Shown one piece after another: positions 22,200-34,800 of a stretch of 64,000 bases of DNA. The stretch is from Lytechinus variegatus (taxonomy: Eukaryota; Echinodermata; Echinoidea; Temnopleuroida; Toxopneustidae). Made by a program: the position numbers and the translations under genes. Each line of letters opens with the position of its first letter. The stretch's first letter is position 1. The stretch spans positions 28,678,934 to 28,742,933 of the forward strand of contig NC_054743.1 of NCBI RefSeq assembly GCF_018143015.1, written 5' to 3'. The notes beneath the pieces were generated by a model, which made no database searches, was not told where the DNA came from, and saw nothing but the letters and a program-made list of their open reading frames with translations.

Positions 22200-22834
22200 C
22201 GCTGAAAAGTTGCTGTTTTCATGAGAGGTGCACTCGTATCACTTGGATAGTGTCTTTCTTTCTCTCTCTCTCTCTCTCTGAAGATGTTAACGAAGTTTTT
22301 AATGAATAGAAGTACCCCCAACCAATAGAATGTATAGAACAGTGACGAGGTTTAGAACCTTTCTATCTCATGTATGAGACATCAATGTCTTCACCAGAGA
22401 CTCATTATTGGGAAATTTGAAATGGCTTGATAAAGAGTTTAAGAAAGAAAGTCCTTAGGTAACTGCACTTTTTTGAAACCGCCACTATGGCTATGACGAT
22501 AAATATCCTGAGTGAATGTACTTATTGGCAAGGTCCATAGACCACATTCTATCAATAATTTAAACATGTTGGAGACATACGATAAGGAGGGCACTATTGT
22601 TTTGCAGTTAGTAAACCGTTCGGAAAACATGGAAAGCAAGGTAATTTCATCTGCCCCCCCCCCCCTCCAATTCTCTCTCTCACACACGCACACATTTTCC
22701 CTACAGATGAATCTATATAAGAAGATACATGCACTTGTTCTTGCTGCTGTATCTTACGAGTTTTCACAAAGTTGCTCGAGGAAGACCATATGTTCGTAGT
22801 TGCGTTCGAACAATCGTATCAAACTCCAAGGAGA
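22200..22834 (+). promoter_or_regulatory. duplicated 5' flank of lectin-like gene 2
   Basis: Paralogous with 5556-6201. Landmarks in the same order are a CT microsatellite then GAAGATGTT, CATTATTGGGAAATTTGAAA, GAATGTACTTATTGGC and ACATGTTGGAGACATAC. A C-run (about 22656) and CACACACGCACA precede the TATA box. Confidence 0.6.
22714..22720 (+). promoter_or_regulatory. TATA box of gene 2
   Basis: TATATAA about 115 bp before the ATG, followed by GAAGATACATGCACTTG. The aligned position in gene 1 is TATTATAAG. It implies a 5' UTR of roughly 85-90 nt. Confidence 0.5.
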
Positions 22835-22892
22835 ATGCACTACGTTCTCATCCTGATGGGCCTCTACGTTGCTGTGGCGCTCGGATATTCGG
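22835..22892 (+). CDS. gene 2 exon 1 (signal peptide)
   Basis: 58 nt from ATG to TCG G before donor GTAAAG, the same length and phase as gene 1 exon 1. It encodes a hydrophobic signal peptide. Confidence 0.82.
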
Positions 22893-25800
22893 GTAAAGCA
22901 TTATTTATTTAACATGCACACGATCTGAATAGTTATTTGAAGAGCGATGACAATGATAATGATCATCAAATGATGATCATGGTAGTAAAATATTAACTAC
23001 GATAATGATATTCCAATTAGTGAAAGAATGGTTAAATGTATGAAGTTGAATAATTTGGTAAGACTAAAGGCCTGGTCCCACTGACCGACGGACACAAACG
23101 TATTCATAATGGACACAGCGGACAAGCAAAATTTCGTGGTGGTTCCATTTGTTTTCATCTGCTCCAGACAAAATGGGCAAACAATGAAATCACAGTGGAC
23201 GGATGCATAATGGATGTAGAGCGTATGAAACTCGTATGCAAAGAGAACACAACGGATACATAACGTTTTCCAATAGATGGCACGATTTTTTTTCTGTTTG
23301 CATCCTCTCTGCATCCATAAGTGCAGTGGAGAAGCTTGGTCCTAATGTACTTACGAAAGCAAAGCGGATGTAAAACATTTAAAAGTGTCATCCGTAGCGT
23401 AATCATGCATACGTGTTACATGCGCTCTATGTCCTTCGAGCATCCGTCTACTTTGAGTTCATTGTTCACCAATAGTTCTTTTATTATTGTGGTGGCTGAA
23501 AACGGATAGAGCCAGCCAGAAATGTTACTTGTCCGCTGTATCCTATAGGCCTATATGTTTTGTGTCCGTCGGCCAGTGGAACAAGACCTTCACCGGAACA
23601 GATCACTCGCCTGTCAATACTGATTGGACAAGTTTCTTAAAACAAATTTAACAAAAATTGTACACTGTATATGCTTTTGTAGAATTCTGGTCATTGTATC
23701 GATCGATAAAGCCAGCTAGGGCTACACCCGAAATTAATAAGCTGCGAATCTATCCGAATACGGGAGTATTCTGTTCTCCCTGAATGCCAGAAAATTCGAG
23801 AAGCATCCCGGAACATTCGTGGAGGGATTTGGCTCGTTTTGAAATGTCTAGCTAAATACCCTTCAAAATACTGCTGGATGTGGCCACAGCAAATTTCATT
23901 CGGGGTATACTTGGATGGAATGCGTTTGGAGTCTGGGAAGCATTCGAAGTATACAGGGAATCAATTCTTCGCGATTCTGCTCAGATTCGGAACCCCTTTC
24001 GGACTTATTCGTCGCTGATTCGAGGAGGTAGAACAGAATACTCCCGAAACCACCCGCATACACGTGCTCGGATCGATTCGCAGTTGATTCCGTTCCGGTG
24101 TAAATCTAGCTTTATTAAAAACCACAGCTTCCACATGTTAGAACATCGATTATCTTGTTTAGCACGAGATCAGGTTGCCAGCCGTGCGTGAGGTAGTGGA
24201 AAATTTGTAAACAGTTTTACTGAGCACCATGAAAGCCTCCTCAAATAAAATGGCGACTTTTTCTTACACTGGAATACAATTGGTTGCGCGAGGAAAAGAA
24301 ACTGACCCAAATGCCAATGCTTTGCATGCACATAACACAAGCTGGCGCGAATCGACAAAAAGAACTAATTGTGATAGATCAGTAAGACAGTGAAAAATAT
24401 TTGTATTTCTAAATAAAAAATATAGACGGGTAAATATATGGTTTGACCTGTAACAATTTGATATAACTCACTCATTATCCTACTTAGAATACTATGTCAG
24501 TTGATATTCCATGATAAAGTGGGTTAAAGAATTTGTTGATACATGTAGAGTGAATATAGCTCTCCAGGGTACCATGAAAATTCAAGATGGCGCAAGAAAT
24601 GGCTGCCGCGGGCTAAAAAATCCACAATTCATATATTACTTACTTAAAAAGTGCTTAGATTCGGTTTCTATTAAATGGCGTTTAATAAAAGCATCTAAAA
24701 CGACTTACTCAATAATGTTCAGAATTCTACAATATCTACCTGTAGGAAATAATGTTGGTATCCAAAGTGTGGTATGGACAAGTAACATGACCAACAAGGA
24801 TGGTTAGTATTTCAATTTGACAAAAAATTCCCAGGTAGATTCTAAAATTTTATCAACCATCAGCCATCTTGGATTTGAAGGCAAAGTGGATAACTACATT
24901 ATCACAGTAGCCAGTCCCAAAGTATTTTGACCCTTTAAACCCTCGTGTAGACACTAAAATAATATCCACCAGGGCCCTGTTGCATAAAAGTTTATGTATT
25001 GATTTATGTCATGATTTATGTCACGATTTACGTCATATAGCATAAATCATGACATAAACACAAATAATGACATAAATCCATTGCATAAAGCTTTATGTCT
25101 TAAATCGCGACATAAAATCATGACATAAATCCATTTGAATGACATAAATTTATGTCGTGATTAAAATCAAGACATAAACGGCAGCTTTCTGCAATAAGTG
25201 ACTAAAGGGTAATTATACGATCATTTTCTATAATTATGCCCTCTGTAATTTGATGATATTTTGAGTTTTACTTGGACTTTCGAAATAATTTTTGTGTCAT
25301 TGGATAACATATGATGTATTCTTTCAATATTTGAAAAACGAACAATCATAAATCTTACACATTTTCCTTAGAATGATGACATAATTTATATCAACGCCAC
25401 ATATTTTTCAAGCACCACCCTACCTCCCAAAATGATGATAATAACTCTGACTTTCAGTCTAGAATCGCCCCTTTTGTGCTTAATTCAAATGTGATTAAAA
25501 AAGAAATTTGGTACATACATTGGGTGATTTCAATTCCAGTGTTGGCGTTGGTATTGGAATTTGAATTGCTTCCCGTAGGTTTAAAATCTATTTTGTGTGT
25601 CAGAAATCATATTGCCATGGTAACGGCATATTATATGACATAAAATTGGTAAAAAAACTTTCAGATTTAATTATACTAGATCAATTTTCAACCAATTCTC
25701 AAATTTGGTTTACATATTGAGTTTGAGGTGAAGATGTGAGAGACACATATTTTGTGTGTGTCGGAAATCATGTTGCCATGGTTACCACATACTATTTGCC

Positions 25801-28800
25801 CTAAATTAGGTAAAAATATATTGGTTCCTGCTTCTTGGTTAGTTTAAACCAATTCTCATGAAATTTGGCTCACACATTGGTCTCGAGGTAAAAATGTGCA
25901 GGACATATTTTTTAATGTGTCGGAATTGTGTTGCCATGGTAACAATATATGTGTCAAAAATTAGGCAAAATCTTGCGGTTCAAACTACTTCATCAGTTAT
26001 GCTCATGACTTGCTCGTGGAGGTCTTGGGTAAAGATGGGCAAGACATATTTTTTTCATAGTTTGAAACTGTTGCCATTGTAAGTTTGTAACGGCTAAGGG
26101 CAAGGGTATTTATCACCTTCATTGATAGTTCTAGTTTAATGTTCCTTCCCCGCAACAAAGTGCATATAGGACGTGCCTCGTTCATTTCATCATCCTTTTT
26201 AATATCGCCTTTTCTTTGTTAACTTTCTTTATTCAGGTTCATAGTCTAAAATGGTAGGACTATAGAGGAAATACGAATTGTAATTTAAAAGAGGAAAGAA
26301 AAAGGAAATATGAAAAGGTCATCAAAATTGATAATTTATAGGTCATCCAATTCTTTTCGAAAATCTCAGATGCAGCTTCCCGCTTGCATTATTCATCTAG
26401 TTCTTAGTTAATAGTCTCGTTGGAGAAAGAGAGGTAGCATTATCACGAAAAATTCGGTCTGACAAAAAAAAGGAAAAGAAAAAAGAGTGAAATATGATAT
26501 ATGCTATTTCATATCATATTCAACATCTATCACAAAGATAGATTTTGTACTACAAAGTTAAAATGTTTGCTCGCTCGCAGTTTTTATAAATTTCGTCCTT
26601 TATGCCATGTCTGCCCCATAACAATTTAGATTTCCAAAGCCCCTAATTGAAAGAAAACTCCTTCACAGAGAACAATATTTGTATCAGTCATCCCCAAACC
26701 ATGAACACCGATCGACAACCATGCATATATCCCTGTAATCAATGATTATTATTTTTTCTTTATAATTTCAATTTTGTATTATATAAGCATGTCATGGAAC
26801 CACCTTGCCAGTGCAGTTGCGGCGAGGGTTACAAACGTGGAAGCACAATGGGGGAATTTCTTCAAGAAAATATTTGACATGAAAAAAAAAACAAATAAAC
26901 AAGCCTAAATAAAAAAGAAGAGACGGGGTTTAATCCGTGCCAAAAGCTGGCCATTAGAGATGGGGCGATGGGGGGTCCACTTTAGAATATGCTCACTTAT
27001 TGCCCAAATTCCAAGAGGAGTGCACATGAGGGGCCACTACTCATCACGGCTTTGTGCCTTAATTGGGACACGTTCATACCACCTGTATCCCTTAATCCAT
27101 ACCTCAGTCACCAATCATTTTATATTTATTCATCTTTGAGCACCTGGCCATTTTCTTTCTATCTCTCTCTCATGAAATGTAACCCCCCCCCCAAAAAAAA
27201 AAAATGCTTTATCCTTTTATCGCTTTCATTATCTCCCTCCCTCCGAGATTAGGCCACTATCATTCACGAAATTTATCTAACCAATTCTCTATACATCTCT
27301 CTATCTCTGTTAATGACTCCTTCACATTTAAACTTTTTCATTTCCCTTCTCCCATTCTAATTCACCTCGCCCCCGCTTTCTCACTTTTACTTATACAGTG
27401 TAATCTTTGCATCTCTACATACATGTAGATCTATCTCATTTTCATTTCTCGCCCTCAATCAATTACCTTCCAAATTTGACAATTCATGGGACAATATTTA
27501 GAGTTTATAAAAATAATCCTACAATTTTCTACAAATATTAATTACTATTTTAGTAGGGAAAAACAAGTGTGTTCTGAGGGGCAAATCATATCTTGACCAC
27601 CCCCCCCCCCCCTATTCAATAAAAGCAACAAAGAGATGAAGCAAAAAGAATGACATTTTATGTAAATTTATTACTTTAAAAATAAATACACACTAGAAAT
27701 TTGTGAAACAATTTTATCTTGTCACCTGTCCTATGACTTTATAAACATGATTAAAAGTGGAACATGGATTTAAATAAAATGTATTTTTCATATCATTATA
27801 TATTATATTATTCATAGATATTTCCACTTAAAAGCGATGAAGATTTCTGTAATATCATGAAGAGGAACTCACAGTGTTGTAATTTATTCTTCTCCTTTTC
27901 TCCTCTTCCACCCCTCTTCTTTTTCTTCTTCTCTTCCTCCCCTCTTCTTTTTCTTCTTCTCTTCCTCCTTCTTGGTTGTCTTCTTTTCTACCTATTGTTC
28001 ATTTGTATTATTATGACCTATCATCATTAACATTATAATAGTTTTATGATAATCATAAAATATATCCACAATGTCAATATAATGATTATTATCTTTGAAA
28101 AAATGAAAATTAGTACTTTTGTTAATGTTCAAATTTTTAGACCGTTTTTAGGATACTTGAGGGTGAACAGTAATATAATTTAGTTCCCTTGCCAGGTGCT
28201 ACCAGGTCCATGACGTCACCTCTTCAACAGTCTTGACTCTTGAACAATCTGAAATAAGAAGAATCAGTGAAAACAACTTTAGCAACTCAACTTGATAACA
28301 GTAAAGTGTTCACATACATTTACATGTATGATGTATCTCTAAAAGATTATGAAAGAGCCTTTTGAGATTGCAATCACAGACATAATTAAAATAAATATAG
28401 AATGTTAAATAAAACTTGGGTAAATAGCTTTCGAATATCATTTTTTATATACTTATAATTAAAGTCAGAATATATTTAATTTCAATCAAGTCATTTGTGA
28501 AAATTTTCATATGTGGTGTTACTTGAAAATGAAAATATACCCTTCTACTACTACTATTTATTCTTAAATGCACTTAAATTGCGTTTATGCTTGTAAGCTC
28601 TCTTTGTTAGCCTCTTTGTTGAGATTCTAATAAAAAATATAAATCAACTGAATCTGAATCTCTTGCAAAAGTTAAGTGGAAAATAATTGTTACAATAGTA
28701 TGGATCCAATAGCCTTCCTAGATTTTGTTTTCACTTTGACGAGTTGCATTGTTGTTGCTCTTACATATTTTTGTGAATGCATTCCATAATATCATTCATT

Positions 28801-31800
28801 GAAATATTAAGAGGGCTCAGTTGCCAATTGAAACTTGAATTTCTATAAAAATTCACGAGATTCATATTATCCATTTTTGTGAGTAAAATTAAGATGTATT
28901 TATTACAAGATGTAGATGAATTTTAAGAGATTTATATTTGAAAATTACTAGAACAGGACATCACGTTTGCAACTGCTCTTAAGAATAACAAATTAGACAA
29001 GAATAAATATTACCGTACAGTAGTATACTTGTATTTACAAGTAGAATATTCAATAAACACAACTTTATATAAAGACTCGCCTTCATACTAGAAAGCTTGA
29101 CCCCCTGATCCAAAGAGAAATTTCTTATTCAATCGCAGACAGTGGTAGAGTGTCTGGACTTCCCTCTCCTTCCAGTTGCTGTGCCCCTTTCTCTCTTTAC
29201 CTCTTCTCACCGTTTGTGTGGGTCACCTGTTAAAAAGGGAATACCAAATTTTTCATATAGTAACAGATGAGAATGAATTCATATTTACATTTTGTATAAA
29301 CAACAACAACTGAAGTCCCTTCTTTAAAAAAAATATTTTTTTATCATTACAGATTTTGTCAAATATATTTGACAGGGGTGTTGGTACAGTTATACAGAAT
29401 ATTTTATTTTAAGGCAAATGAGGTCTAGTCTTTCAACCTCGAAATGGTTTCATGAACATACTAAGAATCGGGATTCAAATTTGAACCTTAGGGGTTGGTA
29501 CAATAAGGGGTGCTAATGAGAGCAATTCTACCCATTTGTGTACCTTTATGGGTGTATCATAAGTTATATCTCTCGCTATTACCACCTGGGCCCTGTGTAA
29601 TTGTAATGTTATATATCCACTTTTAAGTTACAACGGTCATTTAGGACCCGATATTTTTTAAGCCATCTTGGATTTTTGGACCTTCTTGACAACTAAACGC
29701 CCTTTCAACTTAACCCAATTTATTAATTGACCCTTTAAACTCTAGTGTAGACATCAGAATCATAAGTCTAAGATATATTTGTAATAAAGTACATCAACTT
29801 GTAAGTAACAACAGTCAATTTACAGCCCATTTTTGGAAGCCATATTTATATTACATATAATAGATATTAAAAAATGTCCGTTTATAAGTAACATAAGGCA
29901 ATTTCTTACTCCATTTTCGGAAACCATCTTGGAATTTTTAATATACTAGACCACTGGTTGTCACTGTAACTTGTCCTTATATATAATTTGACCCTTAATC
30001 ATATTTCACAGGCGGATATAAAATGAGCAATGCCACTTTTAAGTATCATTAGACATTTTAAAATTATTTTTGGAAGCCATATTGGATTTTTGGTCCTACC
30101 AGACCACTGACTGTTTTTAAAACATGTCCAATTTATTAATAATGATAATAGTGTATATTTGTAGAGCGCACACACCGTCAGTAGACGCTAATGGCGATAG
30201 CCGAGCAAAAGTTCTCTTTTACAATGTAAAAATTATATTTTATAGAAATTTATATAAGTACTACACAAGAACCATGAACAAGTACGATATAAGAATAATA
30301 ATAATAATAATTTCACATCTGGTTCATTTACCCCAACCGATCCATCAGCCAATCATCATGCGGAACCCAGTGCCCTCTAGCTGCCCCGTTCACTGACAAT
30401 TTAAGGGGTAAACCCAGTCAGTACATAACTCACAAGAGCTCTAGCAATCTGAGGACACCGGGTCCCACATGAACAGCCAGCGAACGGGAAGGGATGAATC
30501 ATCTTTCTTTTAATCATAAATGGAATACAACAAAATACAATATACATTTAAAATCAATTACAATTGAAATAGGTATGTCTTAAGGTGATCTTTGAAAGTA
30601 GTATATGTCTTGATGGAGCGAAGTGAGAGAGGAAGCATATTCCATAACCTGGCTGCTGCATTCGAGAAAGCATGGTCTCCCCAGGAATGATAGGTACGGG
30701 GAGTTTGAAGCAGCTTACAATCTGTAGATCGTAAAGTGCGGATAGGATTGTATGGCCTAAGGGAATCTATTAAGTTGTTGTTTTGTGAGTCCATAGAAAA
30801 GAGAATTACAAAAATCAAGCCGAGATGTGATTAAAGCATGAATTAATTGTTCACATGCTTGTTTGTTTAAGAATTTTCGAAGAAACCCTAGGTTCCGCAA
30901 TTGATATCTAACAGACTTTGATGTGCTAGATACATGTTCAACAAAAGACATATTGGTATCAAATACCACACCTAGGTTACGTACCTTAGAAACTGGCCTA
31001 ATAACTTTATGGTCAATATGTATAAGCAAGCGATCATGGTTAATTTTCACTATAGACTTTTTCGAACCAAAAACAATGAATTCACTTTTATTTTCATTAA
31101 GTTTAAGACTTTACTAGTATTTTAAGTACTTTACTAGTATTTGATCCTTGAAACCAGTGGTTTAGACACCATATCGCATTTTCTAGGCCGATCTGAACTG
31201 AGCCATGTCAGCTTAAAAGGGATGGTCCAGGACGGAGATAGTAATATATCATTGGGATGAAAATTTGATCAAAATCCGATAACAAATATCCAAGTTATTG
31301 AATTTTAAAGATTTGCATTTTATATTCCGGTGAAACGGTTCTCGTCATGTCTTTATGAATATTCATTAGGTGGACTGATGATGTCATATCCCCAATTGTT
31401 CTTTTGTATTTGATTATATGAAATCAGGTTTATTAAAAATGTTCTACCAAGAACTAAATAAATTGGATTGACAACTGATCAAGAGCATTAGTTATTCATT
31501 GCCGCAACTTATTTCTTCAAAACATCTTCTATGCCAAAATGAAATGAGCTATGTGGAATTTTAGTATTAGCAGCCATTTCAGAATAATTTTATTTAATCC
31601 ATCGTGAATTTGTGGACATACCAGACTATTGACTTCGCTTGTAACTTGTGTCAATGTATTATTTGACCATTTTAACCATGGCATAGACACAAAAATCATA
31701 CATGTATTTTTGGATATTGAGCGCACTATGTCGGTGTTTAATAAACATGATAAAGCAGCAACAGCAATTTTAAACTCAATTTTTGGAAGCCATCCTTTGT

Positions 31801-34800
31801 TTTTTAACATACTTGACCACTTAATGTGCTTGTAACTTATTATTTGACCATTGAAAACATGGTCTATACATCAAATCATATGATTCAAGAGAATATGAAA
31901 TGGATTATGTCCATTTTAATTATCAATAGCGTTTTTAAACTCAATTTTAGGGAGACAACTTGGATTTTTGGACACACTAGACCACTGGCTGTCCTTGCAA
32001 CTTATTCCAAAGTACTTCTTCATCCTTTAAACAATTGAATAGAAACCAAATTAATGCCACTTAAGAACGTGTTGGATATATGAACTGTGGATTTTTAGCC
32101 CATGGCAGCCATTTTGGGCCATCTTGGATTTCCAAGATTTCCCACTGGTGTGCTATTACATTCACTCTAGCATGTATCAACAAATGTTTTACCCCTTATA
32201 CAATGGAATATAAGCCGAAATAGGATTCTAGGGTGGATGATGACAGCGGGTCATGAGTGAGTTATATCCATTTCAGTGAATAGCGGTCATCTTGCACGCC
32301 ATCTTGAAAATAATCATTTTCCAGGGTGTGGATTTTTGTATTTTAGTATGTTATTCCTGAGGTCAAATAGCACCAGAAACCGTTGAAAAATCATTGATTG
32401 CAATTTGTTTAGGGTAGGGATATTTTTGGCCGTATATTAATTGACCACTCTAAAAAAAAAACGACCATGAGAGGTAATTGGTTTCGATGCCTGACTCGAA
32501 TAGTAGGGCTACAAACGAGGGGGTACATTGGACCATGGACCTATTACTAGGTCGATGATTGGACCAAGGAGATATCACCTATCTCCTTGATTGGACATCC
32601 CTTTTCCAAGGGGTCACATGCAAATTGAGCCTTCACCCTCTGTGCAAGTACATGCACCTAAACGTGCGGGTTTAGAACTTTGTTAAATTATTTTTTTTTA
32701 TTTCATCTGTTGTTACAGGTAGAAGGTGTCCTGCTGGATGGAAAAACATAGGATCGGGATGTTATAATTTTCCACTAATTGTAAAAAATGAGTATCAGAT
32801 TGCCGTTTCCACGTGCAAGTCGTTGGGAGGCCAAGTCTTTGTTCCAAATAGCAAAGCTGAGATCGGCATTGCCCGTATGCCCTACATAACACAACACAAG
32901 GATACCGAAATAGATGATTACATCTGGGTTGGCTGTGTGTATGATGATGCAAATATCACCTTCTTGTGTGTGGATGGCAGCAGTATAGGTCTTACCAATG
33001 CTGGTAAGTTCAGCATTTTCATAATTTCTATTGTCTTATATAGTAACCTAGTAATAATATATGTATTGTACATAGGCCTACATGTATTATGCAGAAAAAA
33101 TATGCAAAGTAAAGTTGCACCTTTGAGGGTGCAGTTTGGTATTTCATTATGATAAATGGAATAAGAATTAAAAAAACGTTTTTAAGATTGCATCAAGAAA
33201 ACAGTTGTAAGTGTTGCATTCGGGGAGCAAACTATGATTTTTTTCCTTATTGCGTATAAGTTACCAATAACAATGACTGTAGTAAGGAAACACAAGACGT
33301 TAAAAAAATACTAAGGAATCTAAGTATTTTATAATGAGACATTGTAATGATAACAATGAAAACATGTGTTCATTCTAAACGATCTATATTCAATTATCAC
33401 ATCTTACGAATTCCGAGAGAAAACTGATGAGCAAGTCGGTAAGTTTGCTCCAAAAATTTCCACCAAAGACCTTTAGCGCTGATGCCTTGTCAAGCGAAAT
33501 ATTACATAAGTGGACTCAAGTTTGACATTATACATCGGATCTTGTGTTAAAGGTAAATGCCATTTGTGGTAACGATCTCAAAGTGACTTCTTATAGAATC
33601 CAATATAATGGCCAACCAAGTGTCTGTTTGTATGAATGAAAAAAACATGTGCCGAAGGTTTCTGGAAGAAATTGTGTAATTGTTGAGAAATAATTAATTA
33701 ATTATTTCTCAACAATTACACAATTTCGGACACTTCCCTCGGGTCTTTATTCAAGCAATATAATATACACTGTCCCACGTGTGCCTATCTGTGTTGGCGA
33801 TCTTCAGTGTGATTGTTTTTAAGCTTAGATTTTATAATTTCAAAAAGTTCAGTTTATGTAACTGTACCAGATCTAGATCGACGATGATATAGTCATACTT
33901 AACCTTGGTTTTACAGACCTTCTCACGAAATCGGTATTTTACTACAACTACTGTAATTTAGCTTTAATGTAAGCATTGCAATTCTAAGTTTGACCCCCAA
34001 AAATGTCTAAATGACTGCGTGATTTATATGTTTTAAACAAATAGATATGTGGCCAAACGACCACGACTTCGGTTCCGTGAGTGCCGCTCTTCCTGGCCAA
34101 GTAGTAGCCACGTTCGTCACAGTTCCGGGTGGATTGTACGACGTAATAGTAACCAAACGTTTAGCCTTTCTAACGCTCTGTGAAGGTAAACTTGACTAAT
34201 TTAATTTATCTATGTGCGATTTCATCACTTGTTATGTTTTAGTTTGCGGTGTGGGAAATACTACATATTCTATTTACACGTGGGTCTGACTTAAAAGCAA
34301 GGAACACAAAACCTGAAAATTTCAAATTGAATATATTTCTGAGCCTTCCATATGATCTGGAAGCTCAGAATTAGACGTTTATGGAAACACAGGTTTAATA
34401 GTGAAAACATCTGTTTCTTCAAGAAAGTGATTTTTGATTGAGGAACGCCCTCTAAGTGTGACGGTATGGAATTTTAAGAATCTAGCCATTGTATCAAAAT
34501 TAAGTCAGCTTTTAAAGAAATATATTCGAAAATGAAACACTCAATTCTATAGTATTCCCAATATGAATTCAGTTTGTTTGTTTATCTGCGAAGAATCAAG
34601 TTATTTTCAAGTTTTTGGTTAAAAGAAATGGAACTTTGAAGCGCTCTGATTCGTTTTTGTCAGTTAGGCTTATACATGTTATACATGACATTGTATGTTG
34701 GTGACCATAAAGTATTGATTGACAACTATCCTACACTACTAACTAATTAAAATCAAATTCCTGCAAACATTTTTGAAAGAACTGTAAACTTTTACCTTGT

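Larger units (their letters stand above)
29640..32335. repeat. imperfect repeats with GCCATCTTGGATTTTTGG
   Basis: AGCCATCTTGGATTTTTGGAC or close variants occur near 29665, 29920, 30070, 31590, 31785, 31955 and 32110, usually followed by TAGACCACTGRCTGT, TTGTAACTT and TTGACCCTTTAAAC. Units are about 130-200 bp and diverged. A LINE fragment (30290-31117) and a MITE fragment (31217-31520) interrupt them. A related unit is at 24860. Confidence 0.6.
22893..32718 (+). other. gene 2 intron 1
   Basis: Phase-1 intron of 9.8 kb from GTAAAG to TTGTTACAG. It holds two long-TIR elements, two tandem-repeat blocks, a truncated LINE and a TTAA-flanked MITE fragment. Stretches 26100-27880 and 27980-29640 show only AT-rich and CT-rich low-complexity DNA. 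Confidence 0.65.
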
